Shown piece by piece: positions 32,737 through 40,381 of a stretch of DNA of 40,381 nucleotides (positions are counted from its first letter, which is position 1; each line of letters begins with the position of its first letter). The DNA is taken from contig CAZPIC010000022.1 of NCBI GenBank assembly GCA_964586835.1, positions 1 to 40,381 of the forward strand. The letters run 5' to 3'. The DNA is from CAZLYF01 sp964586835. Lineage in GTDB: Bacteria; Bacillota; Clostridia; Christensenellales; Aristaeellaceae. Position numbers and translations under genes: made by a program. The notes under the pieces were generated by a model that was given only the letters and a program-made list of their open reading frames with translations, did no database searches and was not told the DNA's origin.

Positions 32737-33538
32737 TGATAAAGAGAATAAACTGCTGGAGCAGGCTTTTGAGCAGATTGTCACAGAAGACCTGCGGGAG
32801 CTGCATCAGTACCTGGCGGATAATCCCGACCTTGGCTGGCAGACAGAGCGCATGTATACCAATAACCAGGCAAGGATTCGACGTTTGCTGCGCTCGAAGA
32901 ACCGCAAACTTACAGTCACCTGGCTACGTATCGGTGCGGTGGCCGCCACTTTGGTGTTCTTGTTTCTGGGCATCTCTCAGCTATCCAGACAAAGGGAAGA
33001 TATCGTTTTGCATCCGCAGACCGCGGTGCCTGGCCAGGTATCTGTCGCCCCACCCGAGCTGCAAACGCCTGAACCTATTGCGCATACGGATGTGCCAGTT
33101 GAAACGGCGACACCTTCGCCTTCACCCAGTCCGAGTCCCAGCCCTTCTCCAACACCGACTGCGCAGCCTTCGTCAACGCCCAGCCCCACTCCTGGTTTAC
33201 CGTCTTGGAGCGGCGCTTATCGTCCGGTTCTTCCGGCAGGATATACGCTTGAGGCGGTCAATCAAAAAGGGGTGAGCCATGAAGCGGTGTACGGTTCGGT
33301 CGATGGCAATCGAATTATTTTCTCGGAATATGAGGTCAAATCCATTCCCCAGCCGGAGCCGGACAGTGATTATTCTTATTATGCCCTGCAAAACGGAGCC
33401 ATCGCGCTGGTGCAGCAGCATAAGCAAGGTATAACTGTGACCTGGGATATAGATGACCGTACCTTGAGCCTTTCTCTTAATGTGGCTCTAATGGAAGCTT
33501 TAGAGATTGCCAATCATGTGATATCAGTCAACAAATAA
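32726..33538 (+). CDS. Membrane-anchored anti-sigma-like protein
   Basis: The 270-residue protein has a cytoplasmic N-terminal ~65 residues, one membrane helix (about 66-84) and a Pro/Ser/Thr-rich extracellular linker (about 110-160, with SPSPSPSPSPTPT). The extracellular C-terminal domain resembles DUF4367 (AGYTLEAVNQKG and ITVTWDIDDRTLSLSL). No HxxxCxxC zinc motif is present, so it is not a classic ZAS anti-sigma. Its gene overlaps the sigma-factor gene by 11 bp, which is the main argument for an anti-sigma role. The outer domain could sense an envelope or extracellular signal. Confidence 0.82.
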   Translation: MASNDKENKLLEQAFEQIVTEDLRELHQYLADNPDLGWQTERMYTNNQARIRRLLRSKNRKLTVTWLRIGAVAATLVFLFLGISQLSRQREDIVLHPQTAVPGQVSVAPPELQTPEPIAHTDVPVETATPSPSPSPSPSPSPTPTAQPSSTPSPTPGLPSWSGAYRPVLPAGYTLEAVNQKGVSHEAVYGSVDGNRIIFSEYEVKSIPQPEPDSDYSYYALQNGAIALVQQHKQGITVTWDIDDRTLSLSLNVALMEALEIANHVISVNK

Positions 33539-33627
33539 GAATCATTGACTCATGTAACATTTCAGCTCCTTGCTTTGTCCCTAATAATGAGGGCGGAAAG
33601 CCACAGATGAAAGTGGAGGTATCAAGC

Positions 33628-35031
33628 ATGAGAAAACAATTGATTGCTTTATTGATGGTTGTCATTCTTATACCGTTTGCAAGCCTCGCGGATGGGCCGC
33701 CATTGGAGCGCTATTTGGAATTGCCTGCCGAGATGCAATCTTTGCAGCCTGCTGGGTTTACCTTTGTTGACGGGATTTTGGTACCCGATGGGGTAGCTTA
33801 TCTGCTTTTCCGTAATGGCATTGATTTTAACCTGACGATTGCACAATTGGATTCCAAGGGAGCCTGGAAATCCGTCGTCAGCAGCAAAACAGCACTGCCC
33901 GGAGGAGACATCGACTACTCCTTGACCTCTGATGTGCCAGACAGGGTATATGTGAGAAAAAGTGAAAACGAATATTATACTTTCAAGAAAGAAAACAACT
34001 CCTGGTATTTAGTTTGTTATGTTTTTATAACTTCGGATGAAGAGATCGTCATCAACTTTGAAGAAGGAAAAATCGTTTATGAAAATCGCTTCACTGGTGA
34101 CAAAAACACAGCCCGTGGTGAGTACCAGCGAAATCTGCGCTATTTGAACATTAACACGATTCCGTTTTCATACAAAGAAGCCCGCAACAAGTTATCCAAC
34201 CCGCCGGAGATTCCCGCGGGCGGCCTGCAGGCGCAGCGGGTGCACTTTACCTCCGGACAGAAGTTCCCTGTTTACACCGGGCCAGGGCCAGGGTTTTTAC
34301 GCGCGGCGGGCGGTAGAGCGGCAGTGTCCACCAACGACTGGATTCAGGTATTTGGCGTGGAAAACGGCTGGGCGATGATTCAGTATGACTTAAGCTCCAC
34401 CCAGATGCGCATCGGTTATATCGAAGCTTCTTCCCTGCCCAAAAACACGCAGGTGTCGGACCTAAACCTTGTGTATCATCCAAGAGTAATAGGCGTAGCT
34501 GTCAGTCTGACGGATGACCCGCTGTTTTCCAGGCACTCTCTGCTTTCCCTTCCCACAGGCAGCGAGGTTACTCACCTGCATAACTTGGGCAGCGAGTGGG
34601 CTTATATCGAACACATGAACAGCCAGACCCGCGTGCGCGGCTTCGTGCCGCAAAGCACGCTGTCTGACCAACCCAGTCTGTCCCTGGCACCGGACGGCGC
34701 GCTCCACATTGCCAAAGCTTTCAGTGCATACCAGGCCAAAGCTGTTGTGGAGTTTGAACAAAACGAAAATCTTACCCTGTGGGTGTATGCCATCCTACCG
34801 GCAGCATGGACAAGCAGTCCCAGCCAAGGCGATGCCCTGATAGACTATCGTTTTTACGATGGCAACCGCCCGGGCGACTGGCTGCAAAAGGAACCTGACC
34901 ATAAGGGCCTGACGGTGTTCAGCCTACAAAACCTCCCCCGACCTGAATCAGGGCTCATCGGTTTAATCCCTGTGTATTCCCGGTCTGGCGAGGTGGCGGC
35001 AGAGAGCCTGATTATCCCGATTGATAAATGA
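33628..35031 (+). CDS. Secreted protein with SH3-like repeats
   Basis: From ATG 33628 (GGAGG 8 bases upstream) the product is 467 residues with a signal peptide (MRKQLIALLMVVILIPFASLA). The N-terminal ~190 residues are an unrecognised beta-rich domain. SH3b-like repeats follow in the middle, with VYTGPGPGFLRAAGG, WAMIQYDLS and WAYIEHMNSQTRVRGFV as their cores. The C-terminal ~120 residues are another unrecognised domain. No catalytic motif is visible. SH3b domains usually bind cell wall or peptides. The gene overlaps or abuts the next secreted protein gene. Confidence 0.8.
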   Translation: MRKQLIALLMVVILIPFASLADGPPLERYLELPAEMQSLQPAGFTFVDGILVPDGVAYLLFRNGIDFNLTIAQLDSKGAWKSVVSSKTALPGGDIDYSLTSDVPDRVYVRKSENEYYTFKKENNSWYLVCYVFITSDEEIVINFEEGKIVYENRFTGDKNTARGEYQRNLRYLNINTIPFSYKEARNKLSNPPEIPAGGLQAQRVHFTSGQKFPVYTGPGPGFLRAAGGRAAVSTNDWIQVFGVENGWAMIQYDLSSTQMRIGYIEASSLPKNTQVSDLNLVYHPRVIGVAVSLTDDPLFSRHSLLSLPTGSEVTHLHNLGSEWAYIEHMNSQTRVRGFVPQSTLSDQPSLSLAPDGALHIAKAFSAYQAKAVVEFEQNENLTLWVYAILPAAWTSSPSQGDALIDYRFYDGNRPGDWLQKEPDHKGLTVFSLQNLPRPESGLIGLIPVYSRSGEVAAESLIIPIDK

Positions 35032-35044
35032 AAGAGATGATACT

Positions 35045-36319
35045 ATGACTCCTAAAAAAACGCTTGTACTTACTATGGTGCTTGCCCTGCTCCTATTTGG
35101 CGCCTTGCCCCTTGCATCAAATGCTTCTACAGTCTATCCATACTGGGCAAAAGGCGATGAAATCATCCTGTATCAGCGACAGGATGAGGGCAATCTGCGC
35201 GCAATTCCCGCGGTTGAACCCTTTATGGTCACTGGAGAACAGGGGGAGTGGTTTGAGGTGCTAGTTTTTGCTTCGGGCGGCTACCGCTACGAAGGCAAAG
35301 TCAAAAAACAAGGCGTGTATCCCTTGCAAGACCTTTCTCAATCCCTTGCTGTTGTCACTAATCCCGTGTCTTCTGACCGTCTGCACTTGCGTGTTTCTGC
35401 CAGTGCCGGCAGCGCTTCAAAAGGGAAGTACTACAACGGAACACTGGCGTTTGTTTATGAGATTCGCAATGGTTTTGCAAAAGTGCGGGTTGGGGAGATT
35501 GATGGCTACATGGATACAAGATATCTTGCCTTTGGGGAAGCTGGTCTGGCTTTAAACCACAACCTTCCAATACTCACTGTTAACAATCCAGGAACAACAG
35601 GTTTAAGATTGCGCAATGGACCTGGGTCAAATTACTCTAATTTTGGTCTGATGCCAAATGGCAGCACCGTTTTGGCGCTGGGTTTGACACCTGCTTGGGT
35701 TCATGTCCAAACCTTAGATAAGGGTTTAACCTATTACATGCTCTTGTCCGGTCTGTCACCACGCCTCCAGTTTGATTATCAGGCGACAAGCACAATAAAA
35801 CCTGTTGTAACAAACAAACCTTCAACATCAAATGCATGGAACGGCCCTGCCGGTTACCACGGCACGGCTCCTTGGATCATCCCTATTGAGGATTATACCG
35901 GCGCTGTGAATAACCCCAATCCAGATGACAGGCTGCACCTGCGGACGGAGCCTCGCACAAATGCCAAATCCCTGGGGAAATACTACAATGGGGTGCTGGT
36001 GGCTATCCGTGGGGTTTCTGGTGGTGAATGGGCCAAGGTCGCTATCGGAAGCCTGGAAGGCTACATGAAGACAGAGTTTCTGGTGATTGGTGAGGTACAT
36101 GGACAAACCAAGCCGGCCACAGCCATGCCAGTCATGATTGTCAGCAACCCTAACTCCGCTCGAAACCTGCACCTGAGGGCCGGACAGTCCATCTATTCAA
36201 AATCTTTGGGGTTATATAACAACGGAACGAAAGTTGTCTTGATGGGCTTCAGCGATGAATGGGCGCATGTCATTGTGGATGGCAAGATGGGTTTTATGCT
36301 GGCAAATTTCCTGAAGTAA
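35045..36319 (+). CDS. Secreted protein with four SH3b-like repeats
   Basis: From ATG 35045 the product is 424 residues with a signal peptide (MTPKKTLVLTMVLALLLFGA). Four similar repeats follow at about residues 105-160, 180-240, 280-350 and 365-424. Their cores are NPxxxDRLHLRxxxxxxAxSxGKYYNG and GYMxTxxLxxGE, and the fourth is variant. A Pro/Thr/Ser-rich stretch separates repeats two and three. SH3b-type repeats commonly bind peptidoglycan or cell-surface glycans. No enzyme domain is present. Strong similarity of repeats one and three suggests internal duplication. The start codon was chosen from the signal peptide; its ribosome binding site is weak. Confidence 0.82.
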   Translation: MTPKKTLVLTMVLALLLFGALPLASNASTVYPYWAKGDEIILYQRQDEGNLRAIPAVEPFMVTGEQGEWFEVLVFASGGYRYEGKVKKQGVYPLQDLSQSLAVVTNPVSSDRLHLRVSASAGSASKGKYYNGTLAFVYEIRNGFAKVRVGEIDGYMDTRYLAFGEAGLALNHNLPILTVNNPGTTGLRLRNGPGSNYSNFGLMPNGSTVLALGLTPAWVHVQTLDKGLTYYMLLSGLSPRLQFDYQATSTIKPVVTNKPSTSNAWNGPAGYHGTAPWIIPIEDYTGAVNNPNPDDRLHLRTEPRTNAKSLGKYYNGVLVAIRGVSGGEWAKVAIGSLEGYMKTEFLVIGEVHGQTKPATAMPVMIVSNPNSARNLHLRAGQSIYSKSLGLYNNGTKVVLMGFSDEWAHVIVDGKMGFMLANFLK

Positions 36320-36358
36320 ACGGCAGGCTTTGCTTTCATCCCGAAAGGAAGGTATAGG

Positions 36359-36619
36359 ATGATTCACATCAGCCTAAAAATTCGTTTTCCCGTGCTGTTT
36401 TTAGTCTTGGTTCTTTTGCCCTTTCCTGCATTCGCGCAGGAAAGGCGCATCCTGGCCATAGACAATCTGCAAGTCCAAAGCCAGCGAAGCCAATACGTTG
36501 CGCAGGTGGTAGAGGAAAATGGGCAGCGGTATCTGGAAATCCAGGGTTCATCACCGCTTTTCAGACCAAATCAAATACCGCCCTGCGCGGGGGCAGTCGC
36601 CTTCCCACCCTGTTGGTAG
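36359..36619 (+). CDS. N-terminal part of a frameshifted secreted SH3 protein
   Basis: The frame begins at ATG 36359 after GGAAGG and encodes a signal peptide (FPVLFLVLVLLPFPAFA) and about 45 residues (to YLEIQG), then runs out of register. The other frame, from about 36545 to 36613, reads FITAFQTKSNTALRGG then LPTLLVDN and joins the downstream 36613-38130 frame without stop. The two parts are thus one gene split by a frameshift near 36540-36560. This may be a real mutation, a programmed event or an assembly error. Confidence 0.7.
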   Translation: MIHISLKIRFPVLFLVLVLLPFPAFAQERRILAIDNLQVQSQRSQYVAQVVEENGQRYLEIQGSSPLFRPNQIPPCAGAVAFPPCW

Positions 36620-38130
36620 ACAATATGCATGACACCCTCACCCTGCGCTATGAGGGAGATGGAAAAGACATCCCTATGGAAATTCACCGTTTCAGGTCTG
36701 ATGGTTTGAGCAGTTTTGTGCTGGATGGGCTTTTGTTTGATTGGCCACGTCATCAGATTCGACTGGAGACCAGAGATAACTGGTTGGTTGTATCTGAGTA
36801 TAGGGCTGGGTCTGACCTGGATACAGAGTACGCTTTTGTCACAGGCCTGGCTGGCGGACAGTTTCCAGGCGTACAGATGAATCAGCCCCTGAAAAGCTTT
36901 AAGGCAGATCGCCTGGCCGAGGTGGCGTTACACTACTATCAAAACTACCGCGTTCCAGCCAAGGTGATGGTCTTTGAGGAATTATTTGAACGCTTGAAGC
37001 TGCACGACAAACCCAATTCTGGCAGCAAGGTGTTGGGTCAATACTTCAGCGATGTGGTGATCGATGAGGTGCTGGAGAAGGGACCGGAATGGAGCCATGT
37101 GAGCATAGGCGGTCGACAGGGCTACATGAAGAACGAGTTTCTGGTCTATGACGCCCTCATCCGTACCATGCAACCGGGTGGCGCATATGGCATCATCATG
37201 AAAGACGACAGGCCTCTGACTTTGTATAAAGAACCTGATACAAACAGCGCACAAATTCAATCGCTGGAAGATGGCATCTACCTTTCGGTGCTGGATACTG
37301 TGGGGGAGGACTGGCTGCATGTGGCCCTGCCGGACCCCTGGTGGGATGATGGTGTGATGAGCGAAAACCTGTTTATGGCTGACAGGAATCAGATTGTGAG
37401 TGGCTTTGTTTCCAACCGCCTAGTGCGCTATACCGACAATTTTGCCTCCTGCTTTGTTGCGACCAAATCCCCCGGTGACAAGCTGCACCTGCGGGAGCAA
37501 CCCAGTTTGGACAGCCGCTCACTGGGCATGTACTTTTATGATGTGGGGCTGTACCGCCTGTTTGACGACCATGTCATCAACGACGGTTTTGACCGTGTGC
37601 GCATCGGTGATCAAATCAGCTACATGAAGGAGAGCCTGCTGTCCTACCGCTCCGCAGGAAATGCGCCTTTCCTGCTGCCGCTGAGCACCACCCAAAAGGA
37701 CACCGCCTTGCTGGCTGAAGCCAATAGGAAGGCACAGGTGCTGCACCCCCTTACAAAGGGCACGCGCCTGCAGGTTCTCGGCACGGTGGGCTCGTATTAT
37801 CACGTCAAACTGTCCCCAACCTGGGACGGCGTCATCGGCTATGTGCTGCAAATGGATGTCAATAAAGTGACTAAGGCCGTCAGTGCCCAGGTGAAAATCA
37901 AAGACGGCGCGGTGATATATGAATTTTCCCCGGACAAAGTCTATGTCCCCTGGCCATGGCAGACAGAGTCCGGACTGGACAAAGCCAAGGGCTTGAAAGG
38001 GATTGTTTGGACATATATAGACAAAGCATCAGGGTATGCAGGAGTTTCCTTTGACAGTCTGGATGGCTATTACCACAACACACACTTCCGGTTGGAGGAT
38101 CTGCAGTATGACGCGGGGTTAGTGTGGTAG
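36613..38130 (+). CDS. Body of the frameshifted secreted SH3-repeat protein
   Basis: This 505-codon frame has no credible start of its own (TTG 36613 without a ribosome binding site) and continues the upstream 36359 frame. It contains SH3b-like repeats with LKLHDKPNSGSKVLGQYF, WSHVSIGGRQGYMKNEF, DKLHLREQPSLDSRSLGMYF and ISYMKESLLSY, closely resembling the repeats of the 35045-36319 protein. The protein is therefore a paralogue of its neighbour with a longer, partly different C-terminal region. The reconstructed protein is about 590 residues. Confidence 0.75.
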   Translation: MVDNMHDTLTLRYEGDGKDIPMEIHRFRSDGLSSFVLDGLLFDWPRHQIRLETRDNWLVVSEYRAGSDLDTEYAFVTGLAGGQFPGVQMNQPLKSFKADRLAEVALHYYQNYRVPAKVMVFEELFERLKLHDKPNSGSKVLGQYFSDVVIDEVLEKGPEWSHVSIGGRQGYMKNEFLVYDALIRTMQPGGAYGIIMKDDRPLTLYKEPDTNSAQIQSLEDGIYLSVLDTVGEDWLHVALPDPWWDDGVMSENLFMADRNQIVSGFVSNRLVRYTDNFASCFVATKSPGDKLHLREQPSLDSRSLGMYFYDVGLYRLFDDHVINDGFDRVRIGDQISYMKESLLSYRSAGNAPFLLPLSTTQKDTALLAEANRKAQVLHPLTKGTRLQVLGTVGSYYHVKLSPTWDGVIGYVLQMDVNKVTKAVSAQVKIKDGAVIYEFSPDKVYVPWPWQTESGLDKAKGLKGIVWTYIDKASGYAGVSFDSLDGYYHNTHFRLEDLQYDAGLVW

Positions 38131-38182
38131 ATTTGTGTTTGCCTCATAAGTCAAGAAAAGCGGACTCCGAAAGGAGAATAAA

Positions 38183-38626
38183 ATGAAGAAGTTAGCTGGA
38201 ATGCGATTGGTCGCTGCGCTTCCTGGATTTCTTGCTTTTCTTGCTCCTTTGATGAGTATCATCGCGGAAGAGGAGGCAATAATTCCTCTTTCAATAGAAG
38301 TGCAAGCCATCCTGAAGCAAGCTCATCCGGATTTGCGGATGCTGAAAACTTGACAGTTGGGGCAATTCCTTGGCGGTGGTGCCGGGGGATGAGCAAGGCG
38401 CAAAGACCCTATGCCTTGTAGACAAGCCCCTGGGGTAGACAGCCTACCGCCTGGCAGCGGACAATCCCTAGCCTTGCGCCCATCAGGTGAAATCCCCAGC
38501 TTGTACATGGACACAGACGACGCCTTGTTTTACAGCCACCCGGAGGCCAGACAAACGCTGTATCCGGACATTGCAGACTTGCGTTCGGCGGAGGGCCTGT
38601 GGCGCAGGGGCAATATCAGCTTTTAG
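38183..38626 (+). pseudogene. Decayed secreted-protein gene (two frameshifts and a stop)
   Basis: GAAAGGAGAATAAA precedes ATG 38183. The frame encodes a signal peptide (MKKLAGMRLVAALPGFLAF) and stops at 38351 after 56 residues. Protein-like sequence resumes in another frame (NSLAVVPGDEQGAKTLCLVD, then stop) and again in the first frame (LALRPSGEIPSLYMDTDDAL to 38626). The third segment is the best preserved. At least two compensating frameshifts and one in-frame stop are needed to join them, so the gene looks dead. The family is not recognised, but it probably belonged to the neighbouring secreted-protein set. Confidence 0.6.
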
Positions 38627-38689
38627 GAAGCACGGATATCAACCAGACGAAGAGGACGACGAAACCAGCTGACTCCAAAGGAGGCGTAC

Positions 38690-39721
38690 GTGAAAAGAAT
38701 TTTCTCCATCCTTGCAGCTGCGGCGTTGCTGCTCTCATTGCCTGCCGCGGCAGATCCCCAGAGCACCCGGGACTACCTTTCCCTGTACAGCGGCCTCATC
38801 GGGCAAGTGGCCTTCGCTCTGCCGGGCGCGCCGCAGGTCGCCCGCGACGCAGATTACCAGGGGTACTGGACGAACAGCGTTCAGCTGTTTGGCCATACAG
38901 CCGGCGGAGAGGAGTTTCAGCTCCGAAGCGGCGATATCGCGGAATGGATTGACGGCGAATTGAACCACAACCCGTCCCTGGGCACCTTCGAGGCCAAGTC
39001 GAACGCGCTGCTGGGTTACGCTGGCTTTTTTATCCACGTGTTCGGCGGCCAGCTGGACAACCTGAAGGCCGGGCAGGACGGGGATCTGGTATACGCCAGC
39101 TTCACCTACACATATCCTGACACGCCTGGTGTCCCCTACCGCTGCAGGGCAATTCTTCAGGGAAGCACCGCGGTCTGTTTGATGGGTGAGGACTGCGCGG
39201 CGCTTGATGAAGCCATGGACCTGCTAAGGTCTGTGACGGAGGAAGAAAGAGAAGCCCTTGCGCGTCCTGAGGCGGAAACAGTCACCCTGGGCATCCTGAG
39301 CGCCAACTTCCCCGGCAAAGCGTACGTCCGTGAGTCAGAGGAATGGACTTATGCCGCCCACTTCTCCCGGGAGTTTTCCTTCCTGGCTGTTCAGCATCTT
39401 CGCGTTTCCGTCGAGCTGGATGAGCAGGGGGCTGCATTGGAAGAGGCGCTGAAAGGGCTGGTAAAAACCCATATGCTGCCCTCCATATCGGGAGAAGGCG
39501 TATATAACGCAAGGCTTTCCAGTCCCTCCGAAGACACCGCCCTGCTGGAGTTTTCCACCGTCACTCCTGTGCCCCTGGGCGAGGAACACGGGCAGCATTG
39601 GCTTTGCCGCCTGTATATCGGGACGCACGGCGTCTGGTATGTGTGGGTGGCCGAAACGGAGAATGGCAAAGCGTTTTTGGACACCCTGGTATTGTCGTGG
39701 GAGGAAGGTGTCGGGATTTGA
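38690..39721 (+). CDS. Secreted hypothetical protein
   Basis: GTG 38690, preceded by AAAGGAGG, starts a 343-residue protein with a signal peptide (MKRIFSILAAAALLLSLPAA). The mature protein is acidic, with no SH3 repeats, cysteine-rich motif, membrane helix or recognisable catalytic site. Two cysteines in the middle (RCRAIL and CLMGEDC) could form a disulfide. The fold may be an alpha/beta repeat of two similar halves, but I do not recognise the family. Position suggests it is the last gene of the secreted-protein block. A palindrome follows immediately. Confidence 0.7.
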   Translation: MKRIFSILAAAALLLSLPAAADPQSTRDYLSLYSGLIGQVAFALPGAPQVARDADYQGYWTNSVQLFGHTAGGEEFQLRSGDIAEWIDGELNHNPSLGTFEAKSNALLGYAGFFIHVFGGQLDNLKAGQDGDLVYASFTYTYPDTPGVPYRCRAILQGSTAVCLMGEDCAALDEAMDLLRSVTEEEREALARPEAETVTLGILSANFPGKAYVRESEEWTYAAHFSREFSFLAVQHLRVSVELDEQGAALEEALKGLVKTHMLPSISGEGVYNARLSSPSEDTALLEFSTVTPVPLGEEHGQHWLCRLYIGTHGVWYVWVAETENGKAFLDTLVLSWEEGVGI

Positions 39722-39726
39722 TAGGC

Positions 39727-39740
39727 CCGGGGCGCCCCGG
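39727..39740. repeat. Perfect GC palindrome after the last secreted gene
   Basis: CCGGGGCGCCCCGG is a 14-base palindrome six bases after the stop codon. There is no T-run, so terminator function is uncertain. Confidence 0.4.
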
Positions 39741-39790
39741 ACGGCCTCCGTGGTCGGCCGCTTCGGCACAAGCCAACCGTTGCGTCCCGT

Positions 39791-40174
39791 ATGCCACCCG
39801 AGCGGTTTCCCGCCCGTGCTAGCAGGAGGGCAGGTCCTACCGGAAACAGAATTCCAGCCAAGTACCCTTCGTCAGGCGAGGGGATTGCGGCCCGGCTTCG
39901 CGTGTTCTGGCACATAAGGTTTGAGAAGCATGGATTCTTGGCAAAGCGCCTGACACAGGACGAGCAATATCAGCTTCGCGAGAGCCTCACGCGTCTGAAC
40001 CGGGCCGGTCGAAAACCTTCAGAGATCGCAACGAGGAATCAGAACAAGCTGCCCATACCGGGGTCAGAGGAAGAGCTGGGCAGAAACGCACGGTCTGTCC
40101 TAAAGAGAACGCAGAGGAACAAGGCGAGGGTCAAAAGCTACTTTGGTGTGAAGTACACACAGTATGCGAGATAG
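39791..40174 (+). CDS. Unrecognised reading frame near the right repeat
   Basis: The 127-codon frame is basic and Arg/Lys-rich. The C-terminal ~75 residues (RLTQDEQYQLRESLTRLNR..., KRTQRNKARVKSYFGVKY) look coding-like, but no family is recognised. The N-terminal ~45 residues show no protein-like pattern, the start is uncertain and there is no ribosome binding site. It ends about 30 bases before a partial copy of the terminal repeat. It could belong to the mobile element, be a decayed gene or be chance. Confidence 0.3.
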   Translation: MPPERFPARASRRAGPTGNRIPAKYPSSGEGIAARLRVFWHIRFEKHGFLAKRLTQDEQYQLRESLTRLNRAGRKPSEIATRNQNKLPIPGSEEELGRNARSVLKRTQRNKARVKSYFGVKYTQYAR

Positions 40175-40176
40175 CG

Positions 40177-40196
40177 TCCGCTGTTTAGTTGGCGGA
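40177..40196. repeat. Small hairpin after the last reading frame
   Basis: TCCGC (40177-40181) pairs with GCGGA (40192-40196) over ten bases, just after the stop at 40174. It is short and could be chance. Confidence 0.25.
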
Positions 40197-40203
40197 ACAA
40201 TAA

Positions 40204-40232
40204 CCTGAATTATTCACGGGCTTGAAGATACG
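40204..40232. repeat. Partial, diverged inner copy of the terminal repeat
   Basis: CCTGAATTATTCACGGGCTTG...AGATACG is the same orientation as the outer copy at 40333-40381 (CCTGGATTATTCACAGGC...AGATACG) with an internal gap of about 12 bases. It may be a remnant end from an older insertion of the same family. Confidence 0.5.
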
Positions 40233-40303
40233 TACAAAAATACAATCAGAACGATACGATACAACACTTTGAAGCTGACTCCCTGATAAGATGAGCGTGA
40301 AAG

Positions 40304-40332
40304 ATGCCCTAAGGGCATAGCTACGCCCTTAG
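40304..40332. repeat. Two mutually exclusive hairpins beside the right repeat
   Basis: ATGCCCT-A-AGGGCAT (40304-40318) is a tight dyad. CTAAGGGC (40309-40316) also pairs perfectly with GCCCTTAG (40325-40332). Both cannot form at once. The second ends exactly where the terminal repeat begins. Confidence 0.55.
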
Positions 40333-40381
40333 CCTGGATTATTCACAGGCATGACCGGAAAGGTCGAGATACGAAGAAATC
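40333..40381. repeat. Right terminal inverted repeat, probable IS end
   Basis: CCTGGATTATTCACAGGCAT... is the inverted counterpart of 7-55, with three mismatches in 49 bases, and runs to the contig end. The four bases before it are TTAG. The element would continue beyond the window. Like the left copy it reads outwards, so the 40 kb between them is chromosomal rather than element interior. Confidence 0.75.

Noticed and set aside
33105..33200. Low-complexity SPSPSP-coding tract as a possible microsatellite or phase-variation site
   Set aside because: Codons vary and it fits a normal Pro/Ser/Thr extracellular linker.

Overview
The window looks like a complete contig from a GC-rich anaerobic Firmicute, probably class Clostridia. 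The evidence is AGGAGG-type ribosome binding sites, TTGACA/TATAAT-like promoters, ROK and ABC sugar systems, a sodium-pumping decarboxylase, a small SWEET-like membrane protein and SH3-repeat secreted proteins. Its two ends carry the same ~49 bp sequence in inverted orientation, so the contig probably stops inside two copies of one insertion-sequence family.

Layout: (1) 1-1238, a gene-poor margin with a repeat end, three short units spaced 40 bp apart, a strong hairpin and a decayed ExeA-like ATPase. (2) 1239-9907, minus strand, a nine-gene sugar-catabolism operon: ROK regulator, sugar isomerase, substrate-binding protein, ABC ATPase, permease, PIG-L deacetylase, second TIM-barrel isomerase, Gfo/Idh/MocA oxidoreductase and a small membrane protein. 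A ROK-type operator precedes it. (3) 10151-15383, minus strand, a surface-polysaccharide operon: PglF/CapD-type dehydratase, CapF-like bifunctional reductase/cupin, GT2 glycosyltransferase and an acyltransferase. (4) 15720-18958, plus strand, a sodium-translocating oxaloacetate decarboxylase operon (gamma, biotin carrier, beta, alpha), closed by a terminator. (5) 19142-23932, an Ogt-type methyltransferase, then a three-gene ABC importer of the ferric-iron/phosphonate/thiamine class with its own promoter. (6) 24269-30084, minus strand, a pRiA4b ORF-3-like protein, an amidohydrolase, a GH4 glycosidase and a ZupT transporter. A deletion scar between GH4 and amidohydrolase retains the start of a binding protein and the end of a permease. 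(7) 30286-31675, tRNA-Val(CAC) with promoter and terminator, then an MFS permease. (8) 31650-32037, a frameshifted IS21 IstA remnant. (9) 32176-39721, a visibly more AT-rich block with an ECF sigma factor, a membrane anti-sigma-like protein and a run of secreted SH3-repeat proteins, two of them broken. (10) 39722-40381, a margin with one unrecognised reading frame and the right-hand repeat.

The most system-like parts are the deacetylase-containing sugar operon and the sigma/anti-sigma plus secreted-protein block. All functions are read from sequence motifs; no database search was possible.
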